A stretch of DNA of 64,000 bases. It comes from Hemerocallis citrina (taxonomy: Eukaryota > Streptophyta > Magnoliopsida > Asparagales > Asphodelaceae). The notes below the pieces were generated by a model. The model saw only the letters and a list, made by a program, of their open reading frames with translations, ran no database searches and had not been told where the DNA came from. The position numbers and the translations under genes were made by a program. Shown here one piece after another: positions 1 through 12,300 of the stretch; position 1 is the first letter of the stretch, and every line of letters starts with the position of its first letter. Location of the stretch: positions 180,259,981-180,323,980 of the forward strand of contig CM030366.1 of the NCBI GenBank assembly GCA_017893485.1, in the 5' to 3' direction.

Positions 1-586
1 TATGAATAAAAAAAATGGTTGAATGATCATTTTTCCTCAACCCTAGATCTATTTTCCTTAATTTCCCATGGTTAAATGATCGTTTTTGCTTAACTCTAGA
101 CCTATAATACGTATAATACCATCAAGAATAACTGATCTAGTACGCCAAACACATTTTCAGACTTGTATTGGTATTCTGTTTTAATCACCATTATACATGT
201 TTCAATCACCATAACAGATACCCTCAGTTAGTATGGATAAAAGGAATGGACAAATGATCATTTTTCCACAACCCTAGATCTATTTTCCTCTCTCAACTCA
301 GGTGAAATGATCTTTTTTTTCCCCAACCCTAGATCTATTCTCTCTCTCTCTCTCTCTCTCATCTTCCCATACGTACCCACTACCCTAGCTAGCCTCTTTA
401 ATTACACCACTTTGCCTTCTTTTGACTGAATCTCTGTACTCTTCATATATCACTGCCGTGATCATCTTCTTCATCATCACTTTCATTCTCTCTTCCCTTT
501 TACTTCTCTCTCTAATCTCTTTCTCCTTTTATCACCTTCAAAGTAACTGGGCAGTCTCTTGGGATGGGAAAGAGTTCAAAGAAACA
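1..586 (+). promoter_or_regulatory. MIR166 upstream region
   Basis: No coding sequence is seen. This stretch lies directly upstream of the MIR166 hairpin and should hold its promoter and the 5' part of the primary transcript (inference). It contains a CT tract at about 340-360, of the kind often found near plant transcription starts, and several copies of a short repeat built around ACCCTAGATCTATT. The open frame over 422-775 is an artefact: it runs through the hairpin and a CT microsatellite. Confidence 0.5.
20..340 (+). repeat. Interspersed repeat copies near MIR166
   Basis: Three clear copies of a 35-40 bp unit (A-TGATCATTTTTCC, a short spacer, then ACCCTAGATCTATTTTC) lie at 20-60, 251-290 and 303-340, with a degraded copy near 61-100. 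The second half recurs at 631-660 inside the MIR166 loop, and the core again near 1166. The copies are direct and unevenly spaced, so they look like local duplications rather than a tandem array. Function unknown. Confidence 0.7.
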
Positions 587-605
587 GGAAGCTTTCTCTT
601 TGGGG

Positions 606-626
606 GGAATGTTGTCTGGCTCGAGG
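606..626 (+). ncRNA. miR166 5p (star) strand
   Basis: A 21-nt segment beginning GGAATGTTG and ending CTCGAGG, the known miR166 star form. Its position fixes the duplex with a 2-nt overhang relative to 802-822. Confidence 0.88.
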
Positions 627-689
627 CCCATCATCTCAAAACCCTAGATCTATTTTCTGAATTTCCTTTGTTTTTTTTTTGTTCTTCTT

Positions 690-695
690 CTTCTT

Positions 696-735
<40 letters not shown>

Positions 736-768
736 TTTTCATCTTCTTCTCTCTCTCTCTCTCTCTAA
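690..768 (+). repeat. CT microsatellite in the MIR166 loop
   Basis: Runs of TTC and CT, mainly (CT)n at about 699-730 and 751-766, separated by a T-rich stretch. It lies wholly in the terminal loop, so length changes should be tolerated by processing (inference). Confidence 0.85.
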
Positions 769-801
769 AAAATAGTATCAAAAGAGTCTATGAGGTCGAT
801 C

Positions 802-822
802 TCGGACCAGGCTTCATTCCCC
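802..822 (+). ncRNA. miR166: Mature miR166 (3p)
   Basis: A 21-nt segment beginning TCGGACCAGGC and ending CATTCCCC, the mature miR166a-type sequence from memory of the family. It is complementary to the START-domain site of HD-ZIP III transcripts (established knowledge). Confidence 0.93.
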
Positions 823-837
823 TCAATCACAGCTTCC

Positions 838-2816
838 GTAAATCCTTCCCCCTCTCTTGATCTCTGATTTCTCAGATCTAAAAGAGGTAATCAGTACTTC
901 ATATTCAATAAATTATTTTCCAATTAATATTTATTTCTAGTATGTATAGATAGATGCTTTTATTTTATTTTCATCTATGTTCTTGGTGTGTGTGAAGGAG
1001 CAGATTGGTGTAATGATGAAGGAAGGGGGTTTGACTGCCTTCTTCTCTTTTTCCATCATCACCTACAATATGATTGAGAAAAAAGTTTTCTTGCATCATT
1101 GCCTAATAGATTAATTCTTATTTATTTATTTAATAATATTATTTTATGTTTTACATTGTGGGATCGACCCTAGATCTAGTAGCTAATTCACACGGAACAA
1201 CAGAAAATGCAACATCTATTTCCAGATCCTTGAATTCTCTTGAATCTCTACCATTACACTAAGTAGACTGTTGTTTTTTTTTTCTAAAAGTAAATTGGTG
1301 TACCATAGATCTATGCGTTGATGTTACCTTTTAATTGTTCTATTCATTGAAACCCACAAATTAATATTCATATAATAATTTTCACCCTTATTCTTGATCC
1401 AGTTATTTTCTTGTTTTGCTTAGGTATGCTAGCTATTTGTGTTGTTAATATTATTTGACATACTGCTTGCTGTTGATGATAACATTGGGTGCATAAACAA
1501 TACAATGTTTCTTGTTTTTCTCTTTGAGTAGAATATTAGCAAGTAGGATGCATGAGAAGTAGTCAAAATATTGCTCTATTTTAATTTCTTTTTTTCTTTT
1601 TTTTATTGTGATTGAAGCACCTTACTGTTTGTTTATATTGTTTTGACAGTATACTGTTTATTGAGTTTGCAATGAACTCACTTCAAGAAGGGGAGAGAGA
1701 ATCTAGAGTAATAAATATATGAGATCAAATATCAAGAAATGCTCTTTGTATTTCTTTGATTATATTTACACAAGAGTCCAAAGTCCTGTATCTAAATATA
1801 ATATGTATTCAATGATCTCAGATTTGATAATAGTTTCCTTCATTTTTCCTTTTTAGTATGCAGTTAAAATCATTAGGCTATAAACTTCCAAAGCCTGCTT
1901 ACAATAGAGTTTCTATGACATCTTCAGAAATGTCAAATTTGTATTTCTTTGAATAAAATTTAATTATTATTATTTTAATTAAGGGAAGAAAATGGCTTAC
2001 TTGTTTTGTTTAACTCAAAGAGATACATATGATAATAATAATTATTATTATTATGTTATGTTATGTTTTTTTTTTTTGTCGTTGAGTGGATTTGTTATAA
2101 TTGTAGGTTTATATGATATATTCATTTCCTCTCTCTCTCTCTCTCTCCCTGCAAATTGATTTTTGAGAGAACTGTAGAATCCCAGGACGCTTAAAAATAA
2201 CCTAAGAAAGTAAACTCTGTTTTTCCAACTTCCAAGGTAGAAAAAGCAGAAGTGTGTGTAAGAGAGAGGGGGCCTAGTTTTTCAAATTGTCATTAAAGTT
2301 TGGTTTAGGTTTGGATGCACAAATAAAGAGTAAACTGGTATTGAGAAATAAAACTGACTTTTTACATGCATATTGACAGGCTTACTTGCAGAAACCATTA
2401 CACTGTTATCAATGAAAATTAGCCTTTACTACAAATGTTTGTGAGAGGATGGATGATCAGTAAGTGATGGTACTCAGTTCCTAAAAGTGTGTCTGAAATC
2501 TGAGCAAATTTTAGTCACAACCCTGTGTTTGATTAACATTTTTATTCCATTATCTGTGTAATGATATCCTCGATCATCTTCCTTTGAGAGAATATCAAAT
2601 TGAAGGGACGGACAGAGAACATTCTGTTCTTGAGATTAGCTACTACATTGCATTATGCTAATAGAAGGACTAATTCTATTTTTGGAAATTTGCAGCTATT
2701 GTGACTTGTTGACAGCTAAGGTGAAACTTTTTGCCTTATAATTACATGACTCAGTTTTGAGTCTGTATCACCTTGGAACTTCATGCTTGTTTCTTCTTTG
2801 GCTAGCAAATACTACA
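838..2816. other. Noncoding region downstream of MIR166
   Basis: AT-rich sequence with no convincing reading frame, including a short CT run at about 2131-2147 and a TTA/TTATG-rich stretch near 2035-2065. It may include introns and the 3' end of the MIR166 primary transcript, but nothing in the sequence settles that. Confidence 0.5.
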
Positions 2817-2824
2817 CATGTACT

Positions 2825-3193
2825 CAGGGGCCGGGCCTAGGATTTTAAGCAAACTTTCAAAAAGGAGCCCCACATATATCGAAAAAAAAAAAACGATTCA
2901 TATATTAGGAAAAAAAAAGTATACATGAGAAATCATGGATTTTAGGGACTGAAACTAATATAAAATTTTTTAGGGGCTTGAAGCTAATATAAAATCATGA
3001 AAAAAAATAAAATGATTCATGAATTTTAGAGGCCTGAAGCTGATATAAATTTTTTTTTTCTTTTCTAAAAACGGGGACCCTGAAGCTAATATAATCTTTT
3101 TTTTCTTTTCTGAAAATGGGAGTCCCTTTTTTTTTGATGATTTTGGGGGCCTGATGCAAGTGCATCACTTGCATCAATGGAGGGCCGGGCCTG
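2825..3193. mobile_element. hAT-type MITE (CAGGG termini)
   Basis: It begins CAGGGGCCGGGCCTAGG and ends AGGGCCGGGCCTG, so the ends are inverted. The flanks are CATGTACT (2817-2824) and CACGTACT (3194-3201), an 8-bp TSD with one mismatch, as expected of hAT elements. The interior is noncoding, with repeated gag-gcctgaagctaatataa modules and T runs. Same family as 18576-18782 and the split copy at 8508-14781. Confidence 0.8.
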
Positions 3194-3201
3194 CACGTAC
3201 T

Positions 3202-4009
3202 ATCACTATAGGGTCTGTGTACACTTATAGTAGTGATATAGGATAATAGGATACATAGTCAATGAAGAAAAAGCTGATCACTAGCTGGGGACAAACTTTT
3301 GGCAGCTATGATCTTTAGCGAATTGAATTATTGTTTTTGAAGAAGTTTGATTGTGGAATATAATCATATATATGATAATAATAAACGTTTATCATATTAA
3401 TTATCATATATATGATAATTAAGATGATCATCATGTAATTGCAGTCTGCGAGCTATAGCATTCTGCAGGCCGAAACGATCTCCTCGCTTATCATTCTTTT
3501 ACATGCAATTAGCATATGATCTACATTTACACTGCATGAACTTCATTAGATCGAACATTTAAAAAAATTATAAGGTACTGGAAACTGTAATTTTCTGCAA
3601 CCCCTTTTTCCCATGTTAATTTTAATCTTCCAGTAGTAGTTATATATATTATTTCGTGCACCCAGCCTTCTTTCCAACATAGTAGTATAATATAAAGATT
3701 TACAATTATTGTACAGTGACAATGAGTGTGTCATATCTCTTCATATATTTGATGTTTCTTGTCTTATATATGTGTGATATCAAAGAAGAACCTTTAACTA
3801 TTAGTTCAAGATTTTGATCCTTTTTTGGGTTATTTCTTCTTTTGATTGATTGAATGCAGAAGAGATAGTCAAATGGGGCTTGTAGTCACTATATTATGGT
3901 TTCTAACCCTACCTAATATTGATTTATGAGGATTATATAAACCAACCTCGCATACCTTATATGATATGAATTCTTTCATTTTATTATAGCGGTCACGATG
4001 AGTTAAAAA
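3202..4009. other. Intergenic, nothing recognised
   Basis: AT-rich sequence with a short repeated TCATATATATGATAATAAT motif near 3363-3420. No gene or element boundary was found. Confidence 0.5.
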
Positions 4010-4046
4010 TTCCTAATACAACAACAACATAAATCCTTTTTCCCAA

Positions 4047-5700
4047 CTAGTTGGGGTCGGCTACATGAATCCTGGTTTTCCATTTTGCTCGGTTTAGTGC
4101 AATACCTTCTGTAAGGTCACAAGCTATCATATCTTTTTTCACCATTTTCATCCAAGTTAGTTTAGGTCTTTCTCTACCCCTAACTCTATTCTCAGTACTT
4201 ATCAAATCACTCTTTCTAACGGGGGCACTACTAGGTCTACGTGTGACCCTGTCCAAACCACCTGAGGCGATTCTCTCTTAACTTATCCTGAATTAGAACT
4301 ACCTTTAGCATGTCTCGTATATGCTCGTTTCTAATTCTATCCTTCCTCATTTTACCCCACATCCATCTTAGCATCCTCATCTCCGCTACATTCATTTTTT
4401 GGACATGTTATTTCTTTGTTGCCTAACACTCTGCTCCATACATCATTGCTGGTCTAACAGCCGTCCTATAAAATTTTCTTTTCAACTTCAAAGGTATACG
4501 TTTGTCACACAAAATACCACTGACATTTCTCCACTTAAGCCACCCTCCTTGGATTCTATGTGTAACATCTTCACAAATCTCCTCATCTCTTTGTATAATC
4601 GAACCTAAATATCGAAAAACGGTATCTCTTAGGTATCTCTTGGCCATCAAGCTTCACTACATCCTCAGTTGTGTTCCGAATATCACTAAAATTACACTCT
4701 ATATACTCTGTTTTAGTTCTGCTTATTTTAAAGCCTCCAGCTTCCAAAGTTTCTCTCCACAATTTTAATTTAGCATTGACTCATGCTCTAGTCTCGTCAA
4801 CTAAGACGAGGTCATCTGCAAAAAGCATACACCAAGACACCTTATCTTGTATTCCTCGTGTCAATTCATCCATAACCAAAGTAAAGAGATAAGGGCTTAA
4901 ATATGAACATTTGTATAAACCATGTAATAGAAAAATCGCTGGTCTATCCTGTGCTTGTTCTAATTGTGGTTTTTGCCCCTTCATATATCTCCTTAATTAC
5001 CTCAATATACCGAATAGTTACTCTTTTATTATTTAACGCCCACCATACTATGTCTCTAGGCACTTTATCATATGCTTTTTCTAGATCTATAACCATATGT
5101 AGATCTTTCTTATTCTCCATATATTTTTTCATAAGTCTCCTCAGTACATAAATTATTTTCATTGTTGACCTCTCCGGCATAAACCCAAACTGATTCTCAG
5201 ACACTGTAGTTTCTAGTCTCAGTTTATGTTCGATCACTCTCTCCCAAATTTTCATCATATGACTCATTAATTTAATTCCTCGGTAGTTTGAGCAACTTTG
5301 TATATCTCCTTTATTTTTATATATAAGTACTAAAATACTCTTTCCTCATTTTTCAGGCATCTTTTTAGTCCTCAAAATTTTATTAAATAATTTTGTTAGC
5401 TAACTCACTCCTACATCCACAAGACACTTTCAAACTTCAATGGGTATATCATCCGACCCTAAAACTTTTTATATTTTCATCCTTCGTAAAGCATTTCGAA
5501 CCTTCGAGGACCCAATTCTACAGAAAAATATATGCTCTCGTGTACTCTTCCTCGAGTCCTTTAAAATTAAGTTGCCCACAATATTTTTATTTAATAACTT
5601 ATCAAAGTAATTTCGTCATCTTTACTTAATTTCCTCATCTTTTACTAGGACTCTTGAATCCTCGCTCTTAATACAACTAATTGTATTTAGGTCTTTTATT
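4047..5700 (-). pseudogene. LINE reverse transcriptase pseudogene
   Basis: Fragments in several frames match a LINE reverse transcriptase: FGFMPERSTM and the following helix, IDLEKAYDKVPRD with the first catalytic Asp (4944-5267), then CMLFADDLVLVDETRA, the YADD-like box with Phe for Tyr (4781-4984). C-terminal parts follow at 4423-4650 ([14 protein letters not shown]) and 4047-4256 ([15 protein letters not shown]). The order is right for an RTE protein read on the minus strand. Frame changes between pieces show it is dead. Confidence 0.85.
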
Positions 5701-6047
5701 TTTCTATCCCTTTATTTAGCAAGCTTATAAATATTATTTTCTCCTTCTTTTATTTCTAATTTTGTATATAAATTATCATAAATCTTTTCTTTTGCATATC
5801 TTATCGCTTTTTTAACTTCTTTTCTAACGGTCTTATATCTATAAATTCTCTTCATTTCTACTCTTTTGCCATATTTTGGAGGTTGAATTTTTTTTCCTCT
5901 CACGATATTTTGGAGTTCTTCTTACCACCACCATGTTTCTTTATTTAGCAACTCTCTACCTATAGACTCTCTAAGTACATCTTTTGAAATTTCTTTTATG
6001 TACGTAGTTATTTTAGTCCACATCATATTTGTCTCCCATATCCAATT

Positions 6048-6835
6048 CTATGATGCTCCTTTAAGGACTTTATCTTTAAAAACTTCTAATTTATCTCCCT
6101 TCAAGTTCCACCACCTAATTCTTGGGTTTCTAGTCTCCTTCCTTGCACATATGTGTTTCCCAATCTTCACATTTAATACCATTAATATATGTTGTAAGGT
6201 TAAACACTCTCCCGATATAACTTTACAATCTTTACACGTCAAGCGATCTACCTTTCTAGTGATGAAAAAATCAATTTGACTCCTATTTGCCCCACTTTTA
6301 AAGGTTATCAAATGTTCATCCATCTTCTTAGAATAAGTATTAGCTAGTATAAGATCATACAAAGCCGCAAAATCTAATAGAGTCACTCCACCATCGTTCT
6401 TATTTCCAAATCCATGCCCTCCAAGCACCACTCATATCCCATGTTATCTTCTCCTACATGTCCAATGAAATCTCTTTCTATAAATAGTTTCTCATCTGAG
6501 GGTACTCCTTGAATTATCTCATCCATATCTTTCTAAATTTTATTTTTAGCCTGTGCATCTAATCCTACTTGGGGTGCATAAGCACTAATGATACTATTTA
6601 TATTTTTCCCTAATACAAACTTAATTTATATTATTCTATCTCCTTTCCTATTAACACCTACTACATTTCTTTTGAATTTCTTATCTACTAAAATTCATAC
6701 TCCATTTCTATTTCTAATTTTACCAGTATAATATAATTTAAAACTATCTTTTTAGCTTTCTCCTCTATCCACTTTGTTTCTTGTAAACAACCTATATTAA
6801 TATTTCTTCTAATCATGGTATCTACTAGTTTAAAG
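6048..6835 (-). pseudogene. LINE AP-endonuclease pseudogene
   Basis: The start reads LVDTMIRRNINIGCLQETKW, which contains the QET metal-binding motif of AP endonuclease-like LINE nucleases. The end, near 6048-6431, reads SQIDFFITRK followed by SGECLTLQH, matching the DF and late His motifs. Several in-frame stops lie between. It nicks target DNA in active relatives; this copy cannot. Confidence 0.8.
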
Positions 6836-7363
6836 TTCCTAATATATATGAGAAATTTTCAAACCAAAAGTGACTACGAAAATTATATTTTTTTTAGTGT
6901 CAACTCTCCTGCCTCTACGTAGGAGCTGTTGTCTATATCTAATTTCTCTATACATACGCTTATGTATATGTTTATTTCCAGAAATGACTGTTATATCCCT
7001 GGATTTTTCACTGTGGGGTTATCTTTTCAGTTCCATGCTCTGGTACGAAGGGGAAAATTAAGGGCATTCATCATAATGCATTTGCCTCACTTTCTTCATG
7101 TTCTTTTCTTTTGTTTTGTTCTATGCTAACTTATATGGGCTTGCCGGGTTTGCAGTAACTTGGACTGGAAATCTTTAATTCTAGCCTTCAAGCTATTCAA
7201 CTTGATTATTAGTCCTTCTATTTTCACTTCTCTATCACAGTTTCAGTGTTCTCCTTGTTCAAAACCTTCTATATAAATAAAAGAGAAATTATACTCTTTT
7301 TTATTTGTTTTTTTTTTTGGTTGAGTAAAAGGTGGGAATAATCACCCTATATCATTATAAGTA

Positions 7364-7547
7364 CTACTTATTTACACGTGCGATGTACATTTTAATAATT
7401 TCAAAAAATAAAAATAGAAACTCTGACGTAGGGAGGATTTGAACCGGAAGCTTCCTTTATATTAGTTATGTACGTGCATTGCACATTTTGGTAAAATGAC
7501 AAAATGACTAATGACACTAAGGCCTTCTCCCATTATAATATTAGAGA
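7364..7547 (-). mobile_element. Helitron-like remnant
   Basis: On the minus strand it starts TCTCTAATATTATAATGGG, the Helitron-type 5' end also seen at 19128 and, on the plus strand, at 18496. It ends near a small CACGTG-type hairpin followed by TAAATAAGTAGT. Inside (about 7411-7470) is a module with GGTTCAAATCC that recurs at 18795-18845 and 35402-35465. The 3' end is not the standard CTAG, so the boundary is approximate. Confidence 0.5.
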
Positions 7548-7793
7548 TTAGAGATATAACGAAACAAATTACATCAAAATTGTTTCCAAAAAGGAAATGC
7601 CGGAAAACAGTTACACCACTAAAACTATCAATGTCACTTATCCCTCGAAATTATACATTGTCGAAGTGAAAAGCCCCAAAGTTCATACTTGAAACTATCA
7701 TCTCAGTTTCCTTGTTCATTGTTCTAATAAAATGTAAAATGCGAATGATTTCCATGTACACAATATTTCTTTAAAATTAAAGTAAATCATATA

Positions 7794-7984
7794 CTCCAGA
7801 TTGCTATATGATACTGCAGGGAGTATAATATATGCTTTCAAGGAATTAATTGTCATTAGATTCTTGATTGCACATATATAATGGGGCCCAAAGGGGTATG
7901 GTGTGCATGGCCTTGTGCCTTAATGAACGCAAAAAAGATGACAAGTCAGGCTCAACCTCCAGATTGCTATATGATACTGCAGGG
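7794..7984 (+). repeat. 28-bp direct repeat pair
   Basis: The 28-bp unit CTCCAGATTGCTATATGATA plus CTGCAGGG occurs exactly at 7794-7821 and again at 7957-7984, 135 bp apart. No element with matching ends was identified around it. Confidence 0.8.
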
Positions 7985-8523
7985 GGAAGGACTGATTGGT
8001 ATAAACTTTGCACCTTGGAGGTGTTGATGAGAACAAATACTATAAACAAAACAAGGCAATAGTATCCTACGTACTATACATAAATCATGCAAATATATAT
8101 CATTTACATTTACATTTTTTTTTTGGAGAATTTTTATATTTAGAAATATGGCTATTAATATTGTTGGATTTATACCGATTTAAGGATCTCCACTAGTTGA
8201 TAACTGTCAACTTCTACAGCGCTTGCAACTTGCAAGTAGGTCTTCCTTTTCGAGTTGGCATTTTAATAAAAGGTTGTTTCTAGGGCTGTTCATCGAGTCG
8301 AGTTTGATCAGAATCCGTCAGAATCTAACCCACAAATAAAGAGTTAAAAATTCTTTTGTAACACACCAGAACTCGAATTTAAAATACTTGCCTGAACCCT
8401 TTTTTTGCACTAGCTAGACATCTCATGTGTCTATACTGGATGGAATTTATTTTTTTGCTAATAAATACTTTAAGGAATTTACCCATTTAAAAAATGGTCA
8501 TAACACACAGGGTCTGCCTTGCT

Positions 8524-8791
8524 TGTTGGATATATTGGTATATATTCTCTCTATATAAATATTATATGTGCATATGAGTAACACGTGTATTGAACGTACA
8601 ATTGATTGGATATTGGAACGCGGGTTTGTGGGCTTATAACCCGATACCCAAATTAGTATTTAGAGATAAATACTGGCTTGTGATAGCAGTCTAGGTAATC
8701 CAATCTTAATACCTAGGATGAATATCTCAAGCAACTTAGATCTAGAGATAAACCCTAATTCCCAATTGTTATTTTCTCACAAAACCTAACA
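8524..8791 (+). repeat. 5' LTR of copia at 8.5 kb
   Basis: Starts TGTTGGATATATTGG and ends AAAACCTAACA. Paired with 14092-14359, equal length. Confidence 0.9.
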
Positions 8792-9346
8792 ATCTTGAGA
8801 TATTAGTAATCATTGTGAGATTAATTAAGAGGGAAATCGGAGTTTTGTTGGATCTCGCCGGACCTTGTCGAAGCCGTCGGATCTTGTCGAAACCCTCGGA
8901 GTCGCCGTCGCTGACCGTCCCACCATCGGAGTCGCTCGCCGCCCGTCGCCTCCTCCTCTGTCGACAGTCGAGGCACTCGACTTGAGATCCAACGGGACCC
9001 GAAATCGCTAGCGAAGCTCTCGCCCCCTTTCTTCTCCAATCGCAGTCGATGGCAGCCTCCCCCTCAGGCGCCGTGTCCGATCGTCATATCTCTCTTCTTC
9101 ATCTTGGTCGATTGGATCTGTGTGTGGAACCCAAGTTTTGAAGAAGACAGTGAAGGGAGTTTTTTGTATCTCATCATCAGATCTGGTATTCCTAAACTTT
9201 AAGATTCATGCAATTTATCTAATACATTTACTCTGTTATTAGTTAGCAGATTCACAGATAAATCCTCTTCTCTCTATAAATTACTTGTGTAGTAATAATT
9301 CAGAACATACTCTCGAACTTTAGGAACTCAACGTTTATTCCTTGAA

Positions 9347-12300
9347 ATGAAAAAACACGATCGCCCGTATGGGGTTCCTAAACTGGAGGTGTTTAGTAGT
9401 TCTGAATTCAATAGCTGGAAGAGGAAAGCACAGTATGGGATGAAATTCATGAAGATTTTCTATACATGTCAAACAACTTATGATGAGTGTACTGAAGATG
9501 TGGATGATGCCACTTAGATCAGAGATGAGGACCTGTGCAGGGAGTTTTTGCTAAATAGTATTTCAAATCGGTTAGCATGTGTCTACATGAAGTACGGAAC
9601 AACTAAGGAGATATGGGATAACCTGCTGGATGAATTCAAAAATGAGGAGAAGGTCTCCAAGACTCACTTGGTTGATAAGTTCATGAGTTTTGAATTCAGA
9701 GAGGAGAAAATCATTCTCCCTCAGGTAACTGATCTTGAAAACTTAGTAGCTAAATTGAAAACTGAAGATATCATTGTGTGTGATGTTTTTTTTGAGTGGA
9801 GCAATAATCTTTAAATTACCTGCATCCTGGCTTACATTTAAGACTGAAATGTATAGACTGCCAGAACAAATTAAGCTTGCACAACTCAAACGATGTATTA
9901 AAGTAGAGGATGAGACAAGAACTAATATAAATTTGGAGTTGGCTAAGAAACAACTTTCTCATGCTAATGTGCTAACCAATACCAAATATATTCCTAAGTT
10001 TAAGAATAACAAGCTTAATAAAGTTAAGGGTTAACCGTCCAAGTTGGAAGCCACTAAAAAGATTGTGAAAAAGAAAGAGAAATGCTAAAACTGTAGGAAG
10101 TGGGATCACCATGCTACCGAATGTAAGCTATCCAAAAGAGAACAACCTAACAATGAAATGGTGAACTTATTAGAGGGCAACACTGAACCCACCAACTTTC
10201 TGTGTGTTGTTGGTGACGATAAGGTCAGTGCCTCTACTAGTTGGTTGTTGGACTCGGGGGCTACATGCCATGCTTGCAACAATAAGAACCTGCTAACTGA
10301 TCTCAAAGATGAAAATGAGTGTCTCTATGGCGAATGGAGAATCAGTCAAGGTGCTCCAGATTAGAACTGCAAATCTCAGTCCTTCATCATGTAAGAATTT
10401 AATTTTGCATAAGGTTAAATTTGTTCCTGCTTTAGCAAAGAATTTAATTTCTATTAGCTTACTGAATAATGCTGGCATTGTAGTTTCTATGATAAGTGGT
10501 AGAACTCTTTTATCTGTTAACTCATACTACTTTAGTTGTACTTACTTAGTCAATGGCATATATAGACTTAGTTTAGCAAATGAAGTGATTATTGCTGTTA
10601 GCTCAAAACTGTGTAGCCCTTATACTTGGCACAACAGATTAGGACATGTAAACTATATTAAATTACTTGCTGTTGCTAAAACTTTTAATCTGCCAATTGA
10701 TACATCCTTAAGATATGACAAGTGTGAAGTGTGTGCTCAGACAAAGATCACTAGAAAACCCTTTAGTTCTGTTTCTAGGAGTACACAACTTCTTGAACTA
10801 ATTCATTCTAACATATGCGATTTAAAAAATTTTGTGACGCAAGGAGGTCGGAAGTATTTGATCACTTTTATCGATGATTATTCTAGATATTGTCATATTT
10901 ACCTGTTAAAATCAAAGGATGAACCACTTAATAAATTCAAGGAATTTAAAGACCGTGTCGAAAATTAGTTAAATGCTAAAATAAAAAGGTTCAGATCTGA
11001 TAGAGGTGAGGAATATGTATCAATGGATTTTAAAGAATTTTGCATTTCACATGGCATTATCTCTGAAACAACAGAACCCTACTCACCACAGTCAAACGGT
11101 ATAGCCGAAAGAAAGAATCGAACACTCACAGAAATATTGAATTCTATGTTATTGACTACTGGATTGCCTCCAAGCTTTTGGGGAGAGGCTGCATTGACTG
11201 CTAATAATATTCTTAATATGTTACCACACTCTAAACTGTCTGAAACACCTTATGAATTATGGCATAAGCACACACCGAGTTTTGATAAAATAAAAATATG
11301 GGGTTGTATTGTTTTTGTTAGAAAACCAGATCCTAGAAGGCCTAAAGTAGGACCTCGTACAAATACTTGTGTGTATCTAGAAAATGCAATTGATAGTGTG
11401 GCATACAGATTTTATGACCTATCTCTCAATAAAATAATTGAATCTAGAGATGCAGAATTTTTTGAAGATGTGTTCATCAAAGACAAAGGCAGAACACTAT
11501 TTGGTTACACAGACTTAGTCAATAATTCACAAATAGAATCTAGACCTAGCATAACTGACACTAAAATTACAAATGAAATTGAGCCTAGAAGGACCTCCAC
11601 CAGAGATAAGACACCTAGAACCTATGGTGATGATTTTGTAACTTATGTATTGTTGGCTGATCCACTTAGTGTGAATGAAGCTCTTCGGTCTAGGGATGGT
11701 TTACTTTGGAAAGAGGCTATTGATGATGAAATTGATTCTTTATTACAAAATAAAACTTGGAAATTAGTTTATCTGCCAAAAGGAGCTAAAACCATAGGAA
11801 ACAAATGGGTTTGGAAAAAGAAACTTAATCCAGATGGGTCTGTAGCAAAGTATAAAGCACGACTAGTAGCTAAAGGTTATACTCAACAAAGTGGGATAGA
11901 CTATTTTGATGTTTACTCACCTGTTTGTCATATTGCTACAATAAGGATTTTTCTTGCCCTTGCATCCATTGAAAATTTTGTTATTCACCAAATGGATGTC
12001 AAAACTGCTTTCCTAAATGAAGATCTTAATGAAGAAATCTATATGAATCAACCTGAAGGTTTTGTACTTAAAGGTTTAGAGAACAAAGTTTGCAAATTGG
12101 TAAAATCATTGTATGGATTAAAACAAGCACCAAAACTATGACTGAAAAATTTGATACAACAATAAAGAGCTTAGGTTTTGAATCTAGTAATTCTGATAAA
12201 TGCCTTTATTTTCGTGGTCTATCAAATAAAATTGCTATAATTTGCTTGTATGTTGATGACATGCTTGTTGTTGGAAGCGACCTCTCAACTGTAGTTGAAG

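Larger units (their letters stand above)
587..837 (+). ncRNA. MIR166: MIR166 precursor hairpin
   Basis: A hairpin whose 3' arm (802-822) carries the canonical miR166 sequence and whose 5' arm (606-626) carries the usual miR166 star (core GTTGTCTGGCTCGAGG). 606 pairs with 820 and 624 with 802, leaving the 2-nt 3' overhangs expected of DCL1 cutting. The duplex has about three mismatches and two G-U pairs. The stem continues below it: 587-593 pairs with 831-837. The loop is long, about 175 nt, and holds a CT microsatellite. miR166 is known to direct cleavage of class III HD-ZIP mRNAs (PHB, PHV, REV, ATHB8, ATHB15), which control leaf polarity, meristem and vascular pattern. The surrounding transcript is probably spliced: GAG/GTAATC at about 885 could be a donor (inference). 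Confidence 0.93.
4019..6835 (-). mobile_element. RTE-clade LINE, 5'-truncated
   Basis: Endonuclease-like and reverse-transcriptase-like sequence in frame fragments reads on the minus strand. The 3' end (low coordinate) carries the ending typical of plant RTE LINEs, with CCGACCCCAACTAGTTGGG followed by a TTG-repeat tail at about 4019-4028. A 9-bp TSD TTCCTAATA flanks it at 4010-4018 and 6836-6844, which sets both ends. The 5' end starts inside the endonuclease, just before LVDTMIRRNINIGCLQETKW, so the copy is 5'-truncated as is usual for target-primed insertion. Many stops and frameshifts make it inactive. Confidence 0.88.
6845..8499. other. Intergenic with Helitron remnant
   Basis: No convincing gene. 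It contains a Helitron-like remnant (7364-7547) and a 28-bp direct repeat (7794-7821 and 7957-7984). The rest is AT-rich and unassigned. Confidence 0.5.

Noticed and set aside
422..775. 117-codon open frame
   Set aside because: It runs through the MIR166 5' arm and a CT microsatellite; no protein features.
4399..6279. Plus-strand frames in the LINE
   Set aside because: Antisense shadows of the minus-strand reverse transcriptase and endonuclease.
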